From the NCBI GenBank assembly GCA_003555145.1, contig PWID01000249.1:1-41352 (forward strand): a stretch of DNA of 41,352 nucleotides, given 5' to 3'. This stretch comes from Balneolia bacterium. Its GTDB lineage: Bacteria; Bacteroidota; Rhodothermia; Balneolales; Cyclonatronaceae. Under the pieces are notes generated by a model. It saw nothing but the letters and a program-made list of their open reading frames with translations. It was not told where the DNA came from and did not search any database. Numbering within the stretch: the first letter of the stretch is position 1; every line of letters starts with the position of its first letter. Position numbers and translations under genes: made by a program. This document shows, one piece after another, positions 19,914-28,954 of this stretch.

Positions 19914-20825
19914 CTACCTTCGATGCCGCGAAGCCAGAAACAACAGCTGCATGCTTATTATAAGAAGAGACGATACACCCAGATGAAGAACCTGGAAAAC
20001 AGGAGGGAGCCCGCCGTAAACCAGCACTACGCCGATTAGCACCTGAAGGATGATGAGTCCGAAAATGGTGTAGCTCAGCTTGGTGATGTTGGAAACGAGA
20101 TTGTGTTTCTTCACGTAGTAAATCAGTCCGATGCTGGTTAGCAGTACAGACCATGAAAATGTCCGGTGGATATCATCTATCAATCCTACCTGTTCGATCC
20201 ACTGAGACCGCTCCAGCGTTTGATCTACGGCATCTATACCTTCACGTACCTGTGTGCCAATAACAATCTGCACAAGGGTAAATCCTATCAGCGCAATCGA
20301 GAAGTAAAACAGAGCTTTCTTATGGTGTTGCATAAGGGTGAAGCGGTAGTTGTCCTTAACGGCCTGCCAGGCAGCATAGACGAGCGTCATGAGTATAAGC
20401 ATAGCTACGACCATATGGACCGAGATCATGCCTGGCTGGAGCCCGCTTTGAACTACCTGACCTCCAAGCCAACCCTGGAATATGACCAGCACCAGCGACA
20501 AAAACGAAGAAATAAACACCGACTTACGTTCTTTAATGTATGAAACAGAGAAGAACGTCGTTAACAATATCAGAAATCCGACAAGAACCCCAACGAGTCT
20601 GTTGATGTATTCCGTCCAGGTGTGAAGAGCGTTGAACTCCTCTGCATTAAACTGAGCAGGTAAATCTGCCGCTGTAGTAGGAGGAATCCACATGTCGAAA
20701 CATTTCGGCCAGTCAGGACAGCCAAGACCGGCCCCGGAAGCACGAACGATAACACCGATGAATATTAATAAAACAGTTACCACAATGGTGGTAATGGCTA
20801 CAGTCGGAAAGTATTTTTTGAGCAT
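19914..20825 (-). CDS. ctaA: Heme A synthase (COX15/CtaA family)
   Basis: 303 aa; 'GVIVRASGAGLGCPDWPKC', 'HTWTEYINRLVG', 'IDDIHRTFSWSVLL', 'FQVLHLGVSSLL'. Confidence 0.95.
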   Translation of the reverse strand: MLKKYFPTVAITTIVVTVLLIFIGVIVRASGAGLGCPDWPKCFDMWIPPTTAADLPAQFNAEEFNALHTWTEYINRLVGVLVGFLILLTTFFSVSYIKERKSVFISSFLSLVLVIFQGWLGGQVVQSGLQPGMISVHMVVAMLILMTLVYAAWQAVKDNYRFTLMQHHKKALFYFSIALIGFTLVQIVIGTQVREGIDAVDQTLERSQWIEQVGLIDDIHRTFSWSVLLTSIGLIYYVKKHNLVSNITKLSYTIFGLIILQVLIGVVLVYGGLPPVFQVLHLGVSSLLIISMQLLFLASRHRR

Positions 20826-21000
20826 ATATTAGAGAAGCGACTTTAGAATGAAATCATTCAAACAAGTCAATAAAAGCATTTGGTCGTAAAGTCTCATATT
20901 AACGTTTATTCTTCACATATATTCAACATCTGAGTAAAGAATTACTGATAATTTCTTATTTTACGCCGTTAATTACTAAAGTTTATTTTTCGTTCAGCAA

Positions 21001-21906
21001 ATGAAGTTAACACAGGATAAGCCCCTCTCCAAGCCATTATTATCGCAGACTATTTCTGATTATGTTGAGCTTACGAAGCCAGGTATAACCATACTTGTAC
21101 TAGCCAGCATGGCCATTGGGTTTCTGTTGGGTTCAACAGGGGCCGTTGATTACGTGCTGTTGATAAATGCTATTATCGGTACAGTACTGATAGCGGCGGG
21201 AACCGCAGCTCATAACCAGTACATTGAGCGCGATCTCGATAAGCTGATGCTCCGAACGAGTAAACGACCGCTGCCAACATCCAAGATTTCGTCTGTCCAT
21301 GCGCTAATTTTTTCGTTAAGCCTCATCTTTGGTGGCTTGTTCTATCTCATTTTTACCGTGAACATGGTTGCAGGTCTTGTTTCGGCCGCCACAGCTTTTT
21401 CGTACCTGGCGATGTACACCCCAATGAAACGTGTTTCTTTCAGCAACGTTTGGATTGGTGCCGTACCCGGCGCGCTTCCACCCGTAGGGGGCTGGGCTGC
21501 GGCTACCGGTACTATTACAGAACCAGGCGTTTGGGTACTTTTTGCCATCGTATTTTTGTGGCAGGTACCGCACGTGGTTGCTATTGCATGGCTATGCAAC
21601 GACGATTATACGCGTGCCGGTTTTCGTATGCTTCCCAAAAACGACGCCAGCGGTATTAAGGCGGGTTGGGTAAACCTGGCCTGTCTGCTGGTACTCATTC
21701 CCGTATCCGTGTCTTTGTATTTTATGGGATACAACGGCATGATTTATCTCGCAGGAGCGCTTCTGTCTGGCGCTGGCTTTCTGTATTACGGAATTAAGTT
21801 TTTCGCACAAAGAAACAATGTTAATGCAAAGCTTCTGATGTTTGCCTCTATTTTCTATCTGCCAGTGATGTGGATCTTTATTTTGATCGATGTGATTTTC
21901 GGATAA
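21001..21906 (+). CDS. ctaB: Protoheme IX farnesyltransferase (heme O synthase)
   Basis: 301 aa; 'DYVELTKPGI', 'AAHNQYIERDLDKLMLRTSKRPLP', UbiA-family helices. Confidence 0.96.
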   Translation: MKLTQDKPLSKPLLSQTISDYVELTKPGITILVLASMAIGFLLGSTGAVDYVLLINAIIGTVLIAAGTAAHNQYIERDLDKLMLRTSKRPLPTSKISSVHALIFSLSLIFGGLFYLIFTVNMVAGLVSAATAFSYLAMYTPMKRVSFSNVWIGAVPGALPPVGGWAAATGTITEPGVWVLFAIVFLWQVPHVVAIAWLCNDDYTRAGFRMLPKNDASGIKAGWVNLACLLVLIPVSVSLYFMGYNGMIYLAGALLSGAGFLYYGIKFFAQRNNVNAKLLMFASIFYLPVMWIFILIDVIFG

Positions 21907-21928
21907 CATCAACCAGACTTAATCTGAT

Positions 21929-21967
21929 AAAAAAGGCTCACCGGTTTTGCCAGTGGGCCTTTTTTTT
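21929..21967. terminator. Bidirectional terminator between ctaB and the convergent hydrolase gene
   Basis: AAAAAAGGCTCACCGG...CCAGTGGGCCTTTTTTT hairpin with one mismatch and one G-T pair. Confidence 0.85.
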
Positions 21968-21992
21968 AACGCAGTCTGATACAATGCTTCTT

Positions 21993-22697
21993 TTATAAGG
22001 AATCGCCGGGCTTTAGAATCCGAACGCTGCCTTTGTCTTTCAGAAGCTTTTCAGCTTCATCTTTGAATACTTCCGGCGAGCCTGTTAGTGGTGGGAATGT
22101 GGTGTGATGTATAGGGATGAATACACCCGCGCCAATCATTTCTGCAGCAAGAGCGGCTTCCGAATGTCCCATCGTGTAATGATCTCCTACGGGTAGCATA
22201 GTAACGTCGGGGCGGTACAACCTGCCGTAAATCTCAAAATCAGGCATGATGTTCGTATCGCCGGCATGGTAAACCGTAATATCGTTTTTGAAACGTATTA
22301 CCAAACCACCCGGTTCACCGGCATATCGTCCTCCCAAAGACGAGGAATGGTTAGCGTTGGTTAGAGTTACCGAAAAGTCGTCAAGCGTTACGGTGCCTCC
22401 TTTATTGAACTCGAGCGCCTGGTCTTCATTAAGACCATCAGACTTTAGCAATCCGGAAAGTTCAACAGTACAAAGTACCTTGGCTCCGGTCTGCTTGGCA
22501 ATATCGAGAGTTTCACCAACGTGATCCTCATGCCCGTGTGTTAAAAGAATATAGTCGGCTTCTTTTGGTTCTTTGAAATCGTCTGGTGTAGTTGGGTTAT
22601 TTTTAAGAAATGGATCGATGAAAATTATTTTACCGGCCGGACTGACCAGTTTGAATGCAGAGTGTCCTAAAAATGTCAGGGTTACGCTGGTTTTCAT
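21993..22697 (-). CDS. Metal-dependent hydrolase, UPF0173/metallo-beta-lactamase-fold
   Basis: 234 aa; 'TFLGHSAFKL', 'LLTHGHEDHVGETLDIA', 'YHAGDTNIMPDFEIYGRLYRPDVTMLPVGDHYTMGHSEAA'. Confidence 0.9.
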   Translation of the reverse strand: MKTSVTLTFLGHSAFKLVSPAGKIIFIDPFLKNNPTTPDDFKEPKEADYILLTHGHEDHVGETLDIAKQTGAKVLCTVELSGLLKSDGLNEDQALEFNKGGTVTLDDFSVTLTNANHSSSLGGRYAGEPGGLVIRFKNDITVYHAGDTNIMPDFEIYGRLYRPDVTMLPVGDHYTMGHSEAALAAEMIGAGVFIPIHHTTFPPLTGSPEVFKDEAEKLLKDKGSVRILKPGDSL

Positions 22698-22898
22698 AAT
22701 AGTATTCCGGATTAGGGCTTCGATTGTAATGAGTATTTACTACATTAAAAGATAAAATAATTAACCAAAGTTTCAGCAAAAGATAGCTTGGGCAGTGCAG
22801 AACGTAAGACAACAGCCTCGGGAATGGTAACCTGAGTTTACATGCTTATCTAAATACTGGAACATATCATCCTAACCCTGAACTTTAACGGTACGAAC

Positions 22899-23570
22899 AT
22901 GGCAGAAAAGATTAAGCTTCATCATGAAACCCCGCATGTTAAGAGGGTTTTTGACATCGTAGATCGCCTGAAAGCAGGAGAAATTATGCTGTTTCCGTCA
23001 GACACACGCTTTGCCCTTGGCTGCGATTATGTGAATAAAAAAGGTATAGATAAAATCAGAAACATTCGGAAGCTGGATGACGATCACCTATTCACGCTGA
23101 TTTGCGATTCGCTTACCGGAATTTCAAAATTCGCAAACATAAGTGATGACAATTTCAAAATCATTAAACGACTGATTCCGGGACCCTACACTTTTGTACT
23201 CCCCGCAACCAAAGAAGTGCCTAAGCTATTACTTCATCCAAAGCGCAAAACTGTTGGCTTCAGAGTCCCTGCACACCCGATTTGCGAAACCATCATAGCT
23301 GAACTTGGGCGACCGCTGCTAGCTACAAGTGCTAAAGTACCCGAAGATCTGTACAGTGGTTCGGATCCGGAATATCCGGACGACATGTTCCAGATTTTCG
23401 ACAACCTGGTAGATATTGTGGTAGATGATGAGCAGCCTCTCCAAACATCTGAGTCCACTATTATAGATATGACCGGTGATGTCCCCCGGATTCTCAGAAA
23501 AGGTGAAGGGTTCGAAAAAGTTGAAGAGGTATTCGCAATAAATAACCTTGCGACCGAAGCAGCAGAGTAA
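22899..23570 (+). CDS. Sua5/YciO/YrdC-family protein (threonylcarbamoyl-AMP synthase-like)
   Basis: 223 aa; 'LKAGEIMLFPSDTRFALGCD', 'RLIPGPYTFVLPATKEVP', 'KTVGFRVPAHPICETII', 'STIIDMTGDVPRILRKGEG'. Confidence 0.88.
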   Translation: MAEKIKLHHETPHVKRVFDIVDRLKAGEIMLFPSDTRFALGCDYVNKKGIDKIRNIRKLDDDHLFTLICDSLTGISKFANISDDNFKIIKRLIPGPYTFVLPATKEVPKLLLHPKRKTVGFRVPAHPICETIIAELGRPLLATSAKVPEDLYSGSDPEYPDDMFQIFDNLVDIVVDDEQPLQTSESTIIDMTGDVPRILRKGEGFEKVEEVFAINNLATEAAE

Positions 23571-23608
23571 GGGCTCATCCCCAAAAAACAATTTAATCCC
23601 GATTAATA

Positions 23609-23648
23609 AGGGTGCGCAGGGGCTTATGCCGGCGCATCCTTTTTTTTT
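23609..23648 (+). terminator. Intrinsic terminator after the YrdC gene
   Basis: AGGGTGCGC...GCGCATCCT stem with inner GGC-TTAT-GCC and T-tract. Confidence 0.85.
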
Positions 23649-23656
23649 ATTGATAC

Positions 23657-24298
23657 ATGATGATGATGATACCCGAAGAAACGTTTATAGAATTTCTGGA
23701 AAGTAATACCAAATCTGCGGATGGCGCCCATGACCTGTCACATATAAAAAGGGTTGTGGCTGCCGCCGGCCGTTTATGTGATGCTGAACATGCCGATGGA
23801 GAAATCGTGCGCTCGGCGGCCTGGCTTCACGATTGTGTGATAGTTCCCAAAAACAGCCCGGATCGAAAGCGGGCCTCCGTAATGGCTGCCGAAAAAGCGG
23901 TCTCTTTTCTCAAATCCATTGGTTTTCAGGATGATGAGAAACTCTCTGCCGTTGCACACTGCATTGAAGCGCATAGCTTTAGCGCCGGAATCGAGCCCCG
24001 GACAGCAGAGGCCAAAATAGTGCAGGATGCCGATCGTCTGGACGCCCTGGGAGCCATCGGAATAGCCCGTTGCCTCATTACAGGCGCAGGATTCGGTGCC
24101 GCTTTATATCACCCTGAGGAGCCAAAGCCGGAACGCAGGGAAGCGGATGAAAAGAACTTCATCGTAGATCATTTCTACGAAAAGCTGTTTAAACTAGAGC
24201 ATACCATGCAAACCGAAGCCGGACGCAATGAAGCCCGAATCCGGACAGAATTCATGAAGAGCTGGCTGGATCAGCTCTTCCGGGAAGCCGGCGTTTAG
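23657..24298 (+). CDS. HD-domain hydrolase
   Basis: 213 aa; 'DGAHDLSHIKRV', 'AAWLHDCV', 'AKIVQDADRLDALGAIGIARC'. Confidence 0.85.
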   Translation: MMMMIPEETFIEFLESNTKSADGAHDLSHIKRVVAAAGRLCDAEHADGEIVRSAAWLHDCVIVPKNSPDRKRASVMAAEKAVSFLKSIGFQDDEKLSAVAHCIEAHSFSAGIEPRTAEAKIVQDADRLDALGAIGIARCLITGAGFGAALYHPEEPKPERREADEKNFIVDHFYEKLFKLEHTMQTEAGRNEARIRTEFMKSWLDQLFREAGV

Positions 24299-24334
24299 TT
24301 GTTCTGCTGAACCGGGGTTTTAGCTCTGCCTGTT

Positions 24335-25390
24335 CTAAGCAAACAGCTTCGCTATTTCGCTGGTGAAAGGTGGCTTAACAATTCCTTTCTCAGTAACAAA
24401 AGCGGTGATATTAGCTGCAGGCGTTACGTCGAAGGCGGGATTGTATGTAAGTACCTTTTTGGGAGCAATCCGTGTGCTGCCGATATTAGTAATCTCATCG
24501 CCGTCCCGTTCTTCAATAGGGATCTCATCTCCGGAAGCCAGCGCAGTATCGATTGATGATAGCGGTGCAGCTACGTAAAAGGGAATGTTGTGTTCTTTGG
24601 CCAGAACGGAAAGGGAGTAGGTTCCAATCTTATTTGCCGTATCCCCGTTAGCTGCAACCCGGTCTGTACCCACAACAATTAAATCGACCTTGCCGGATTT
24701 CATTAAATGGCCCGCTGCGGAGTCGATCACCAGCTGCATGGGTATTCCGGCACTTGTGAGCTCCCAGGCCGTCAGGCGCGAACCCTGGAGCAACGGGCGG
24801 GTTTCATCTACCCATACGTGTATGCTTTTTCCCTGCTCGTGCGCGTGGTAAATCATCGACAGCGCGGTGCCGTACTGCCCCGTTGCGAGTCCGCCGGTGT
24901 TGCAGTGCGTAAGTATATTAGCCTTGGCGGGAATAAGCTCCTGACCGTTCAGTCCTATACTCTTACAAATACGCTTGTCTTCTTCATGGATTGTTTTAGC
25001 CAGCTGAAGCACACGTTCCTTTATTTCATCAATGGGCTTCTCACGCATAGCGTGGATGGTATTCTTGATTCTGTCGAGCGCCCACTGCAAATTAACGGCA
25101 GTTGGACGACTTGAAGCCAAATATTCGGATATTCTGTTCACCTCGATACTAAAACCGGAGTATGAAATGTCCTGGATGTCTTTAATACCGAGGTAAAAGG
25201 CGTAGGCAGCCGCTATTCCGATAGCAGGAGCACCGCGTACCTTCAGCTTTTTAATAGCGTCCCACATTTGGCCAACATCGCGAACATCGCAGTAAACCGT
25301 TCTGCCAGGCAAGAATGTCTGATCAATAATACGGACGTGGTCTTCCCGCCATTCGATGGACTGTACTGCTTTACTACCGGTTTCGCTCAT
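24335..25390 (-). CDS. mtnA: S-methyl-5-thioribose-1-phosphate isomerase
   Basis: 351 aa; 'KVRGAPAIGIAAAYA', 'ILTHCNTGGLATGQYGTAL', 'VDETRPLLQGSRLTAWEL', 'VGTDRVAANGDTANKIGTY'. Confidence 0.95.
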   Translation of the reverse strand: MSETGSKAVQSIEWREDHVRIIDQTFLPGRTVYCDVRDVGQMWDAIKKLKVRGAPAIGIAAAYAFYLGIKDIQDISYSGFSIEVNRISEYLASSRPTAVNLQWALDRIKNTIHAMREKPIDEIKERVLQLAKTIHEEDKRICKSIGLNGQELIPAKANILTHCNTGGLATGQYGTALSMIYHAHEQGKSIHVWVDETRPLLQGSRLTAWELTSAGIPMQLVIDSAAGHLMKSGKVDLIVVGTDRVAANGDTANKIGTYSLSVLAKEHNIPFYVAAPLSSIDTALASGDEIPIEERDGDEITNIGSTRIAPKKVLTYNPAFDVTPAANITAFVTEKGIVKPPFTSEIAKLFA

Positions 25391-25466
25391 AATACGTTGT
25401 GATTCAGGAAAATGGATTCTGGGGTTTCAAAAATGACAAGTGCTGAAGATACAAAAAAGTGCTTAC

Positions 25467-26384
25467 CTAACCGCGCGGGTGGAATTCTTTGTATACCTGC
25501 TGAAGGAAATTACGGTCGACATGGGTATATATTTCAGTAGTGTTGATAGAAACATGACCGAGCATTTCCTGTACGGACCTCAGGTCGGCACCTCCTTCGA
25601 GAAGATGAGTCGCAAATGAATGCCGGAACGCATGAGGATATACCGGCTTTCGAATACCGGCAGCTTTTGCTGCTTTTTTTACCAGGGTCCATACGCTCAC
25701 TCTGCTGAGAGGCGAGCCTCGCTGATTAAGGAAAACTCTGTTTTGGGTCTTTTCGCGACTTTTTATTACGTCCGGCCGTTCGTTCTCAATATATGTTTGC
25801 GTCGCCTCCAGTGCGGGCTTACCCACGGGGACGAGTCTTTCCTTACTCCCTTTGCCGAATACGCGAATAAACCCGATTTCGGGGAATAACTGCTCAAGAG
25901 TGAGTTCTGAAAGCTCCGATACACGCATGCCGGTAGCATACAATGTTTCAAGAATGGCCCGGTCGCGCATTGGGCTGGATGAAAACCCCTGTTGGGAACT
26001 GACCTCCAGTATTCGCTTGATTTCCTCCGGTCTGAGAACTTCAGGCAGCTTCATAGCTTTACGGGGAAGGTCTACCAGCTGGGCAGGATTAGCCTGGCTA
26101 AAGCCCTCAATTACCAGAAACACATGAAAGGTTCGAATACTTGATATGTTTCTGGCTATGGTCGTTGATGCAAGTCCGGTTTCCGCCAGTTCGAACAGAT
26201 AGTCTTCGATATGTCTGAGTTCCGTCCCGGCCAGGTCGCGTATCTGTTTAACAGCGTACAGGAAGTTGAGATAGTTTGAGATATCGCGTTTATAGGCTTC
26301 AAGCGTATTTTCAGCAAGACCTTTCTCAAGCTTCAGATACTGCAAAAACTGACGCAAAACCGGACTAAAGGCGGACTCCATCAA
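25467..26384 (-). CDS. xerD: Site-specific tyrosine recombinase XerD/XerC family
   Basis: 305 aa; 'YATGMRVSELSELTL', 'HAFRHSFATHLLEGGADLRSVQEMLGHVSINTTEIYTHVD', 'YKEFHPRG'. Confidence 0.92.
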   Translation of the reverse strand: MMESAFSPVLRQFLQYLKLEKGLAENTLEAYKRDISNYLNFLYAVKQIRDLAGTELRHIEDYLFELAETGLASTTIARNISSIRTFHVFLVIEGFSQANPAQLVDLPRKAMKLPEVLRPEEIKRILEVSSQQGFSSSPMRDRAILETLYATGMRVSELSELTLEQLFPEIGFIRVFGKGSKERLVPVGKPALEATQTYIENERPDVIKSREKTQNRVFLNQRGSPLSRVSVWTLVKKAAKAAGIRKPVYPHAFRHSFATHLLEGGADLRSVQEMLGHVSINTTEIYTHVDRNFLQQVYKEFHPRG

Positions 26385-26396
26385 AATTTATCCGGC

Positions 26397-28787
26397 TTAA
26401 TTGCCGCCCTTTTCTGTGGCAGAGGCAGTGTCTTCTTCTGGTAATTCTGTTTTTTGTGGCTTGTTTTTCTCAGCCTGCTTTTTGTCTTTTGCATCCTGGC
26501 CCGGATATTTTATCCGGCTGTGATACATAGCAGACAGGTTTTTCAGAAACGCTTTTTTAATTATTGTGATGTCTTTGAATGTAAGCGGGCAGTCGATAAG
26601 CTGACCTTCGGCCACGCGCTCGTCTACAAGTCTGTTTACCAGGTTTTCCAGTTTTTTATATGATGGATCAGTCATCGCCCTTGAAGCAGCTTCAACGCAG
26701 TCGGCAAGTAACAAAATACCCGTTTCTTTGGTAGAGGGAAGCGGCCCGTCGTATCGGAAAAAATCCTCTTGTACATCGGTGTTTTCACCAGCTTCGTTTA
26801 ACGCTTTGTTGTAGAAGAACTGAATGAGACTGTCGCCGTGGTGGGTTTGTATAAAGTCGATTATAACTGGCGGCAGGTCTTTTTCCTTAGCAATACGTAC
26901 TCCGGCCTTTACATGATCCCGAATTATCTTTGCGCTCATGCTAGGCGAAAGCTGGTCGTGAGGATTTACACCGGGCGTCTGGTTTTCAACGAAATACTGA
27001 GGTTTGTCCATTTTGCCGATATCATGGTACAGGGCTCCAACCCGGGCAAGAAGAGCATTTGCACCAATGTCGCTGGCAGCAGATTCTGCCAGATTTGAAA
27101 CCTGAATGCTGTGCTGGAAGCTGCCCGTGGCATTCAGCATAAGATCTTTAAGAATCGGATTATTATTATCGTTCAGCTCATAGAGTGTAACTTCTGTGGT
27201 AAGTCTGAACACCTTTTCAAAAAGAAAGATGAGCGGATAGGTAAGAATAGAAATGAGCAGAACATTCACAAAAACGTAAACGAGATTCATTCCGAGTGCA
27301 TCCCATGCACCGGTTCTGGAGAGGGTGAAGCCTAATAATACAAATGCGTAGGAAAGGAAAATGAGTCCTGGAGTATTCAGGAAGTACTGGCTGCGCTGCC
27401 TGATATCTCTCACGGTATAAACGGCTATGCTTGAACCAACGAGGGTAGCGGTCATGAACTCGAAGTTGAATCCGTTCATCTTAGCCGTCATTAGCGAAAT
27501 ACTGATAGCTGCAATAATACCAACCCTTGAATCAAAGAATATGGTGAGCAATATCGGCGTCATGGCTAGCGGCACAATGTATTCCGAGAGGTTGTCGAGC
27601 CTTATGAGGAAAGCACTTGATCCTACAACCAGGGAAAAAGCCAGAAAAACCAGCAAAAACTTACTATTGCTGTCGAAAATAGGGGTTCGGTACAGATACA
27701 GATAAATCAGAAAAGTGGCAAGAATGGCTAAGAACAGCAGCAGGTCTCCCAGTATGCGAAGACCAAGCTCTACGTTGCTGGCCCGCGTTGCCCGTGCAGC
27801 TTCGAGGCTTCTGAGAATGTTAAGCTGCTCCTGAACTATGAGATCCCCTCTTCGGATAATAACCTGACCCGCGGCAATTGCTCCTTTCGTAGGGCTGATG
27901 TTCTCAACAGCCTGATCTACCAGCGCCTCGGTTGCTGTTTCATTATAAATAAGGTTAGGCTCTATGAGCTGTGCATACAGCTGTATGGCAATAGAAGATG
28001 CCTCGTCCCGGAGCATTCGGCTTAGGCGAAAGCTTACGAATTCGGCCGCTTCATCCATGTCTCGGACATTGGCAATACTCGTAAAGCGTTCGGTGCGCTG
28101 CCGGGTATCTCTCACCGATATTTCATTACTATCAAGTTCTGATTTGTCAATATCTATGATGCCGTCCCTGTAAACTTCACTAATAAGATGTTCCAGACGG
28201 TTTGTTACGTCGGTTCCAACAAAATTGCGCCGGCCCTCTTCCATTTGAACTCTTGCGTACTGCTCGAGCATAAAATCGAGACTGGAGTCTGTAAAGAAAA
28301 GATTTGCGTTAGCACGTGCCCGTACGTAATTGAGACTATCTGAGACAGTATCATTATTACCGGAGGTCTTGTTAACTTGCCATTGAGAGTAGGCATTAAG
28401 CACAGGATCGAGCCGGCTCATAACAGAATCTATCTGGGCAACAACTCTGTCCTGGATGTCGGAGTCGAGGTGGAAAACCGGCGCGGTAGTTTCCCGGATT
28501 TGTTGAATTTCAGATTCGATTTCATCATCGGTTTTAAGCACGCTAAAATCGAAAGGAGCGGTAAGATCATCCAGTTTCCAGGGTTCATTAACCTGGTAGC
28601 TTACCTCCTGGGTGATGTTTCTCGGGTACAAAAACATCACCAAAACAATAAAAGATACTGCTATACTAAGTTTAATAAGCAGGTTCTTACGGCGCTTTTT
28701 ATGTTCTTCAATCTGCGCCTTTTCGTTGAGGCCAGTAGTCTGGACGGCTTTTTTCCTGCCAAGCCCAAGCTTTTCTAAAAAACTCAT
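26397..28787 (-). CDS. pgpH: 7TM-HD (PgpH-like) transmembrane HDIG phosphohydrolase
   Basis: 796 aa; N-terminal TM and extracellular domain, seven-TM block, 'ALYHDIGKMDKPQYFVENQ', 'IRDHVKAGVRIAKEKDLP', 'FIQTHHGDSLIQFFY'. Confidence 0.92.
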   Translation of the reverse strand: MSFLEKLGLGRKKAVQTTGLNEKAQIEEHKKRRKNLLIKLSIAVSFIVLVMFLYPRNITQEVSYQVNEPWKLDDLTAPFDFSVLKTDDEIESEIQQIRETTAPVFHLDSDIQDRVVAQIDSVMSRLDPVLNAYSQWQVNKTSGNNDTVSDSLNYVRARANANLFFTDSSLDFMLEQYARVQMEEGRRNFVGTDVTNRLEHLISEVYRDGIIDIDKSELDSNEISVRDTRQRTERFTSIANVRDMDEAAEFVSFRLSRMLRDEASSIAIQLYAQLIEPNLIYNETATEALVDQAVENISPTKGAIAAGQVIIRRGDLIVQEQLNILRSLEAARATRASNVELGLRILGDLLLFLAILATFLIYLYLYRTPIFDSNSKFLLVFLAFSLVVGSSAFLIRLDNLSEYIVPLAMTPILLTIFFDSRVGIIAAISISLMTAKMNGFNFEFMTATLVGSSIAVYTVRDIRQRSQYFLNTPGLIFLSYAFVLLGFTLSRTGAWDALGMNLVYVFVNVLLISILTYPLIFLFEKVFRLTTEVTLYELNDNNNPILKDLMLNATGSFQHSIQVSNLAESAASDIGANALLARVGALYHDIGKMDKPQYFVENQTPGVNPHDQLSPSMSAKIIRDHVKAGVRIAKEKDLPPVIIDFIQTHHGDSLIQFFYNKALNEAGENTDVQEDFFRYDGPLPSTKETGILLLADCVEAASRAMTDPSYKKLENLVNRLVDERVAEGQLIDCPLTFKDITIIKKAFLKNLSAMYHSRIKYPGQDAKDKKQAEKNKPQKTELPEEDTASATEKGGN

Positions 28788-28954
28788 GGAAATTTACCCC
28801 TCAGGGAAGTGGAAGTCTGGTACTGAATTGAGAAATAGTGCTATATGCAGATTAGGGAAGTCTTAACGCATTATAATACGGCAAATTACACAAGTGATAA
28901 AATTACGACAATTGCAGACAGCTTCATAATCTTAAGCCGGCCGTATACGGCTCT

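Noticed and set aside
25467-26384. Tyrosine recombinase as marker of an integrative element
   Set aside because: Sequence and housekeeping neighbours fit chromosomal XerD; no att-like repeats, phage or mobilisation genes nearby
28935-28952. Palindrome GCCGTATACGGC / AGCCG...CGGCT just 3' of the symporter stop
   Set aside because: No following U-tract on the minus strand; could be a weak terminator or chance
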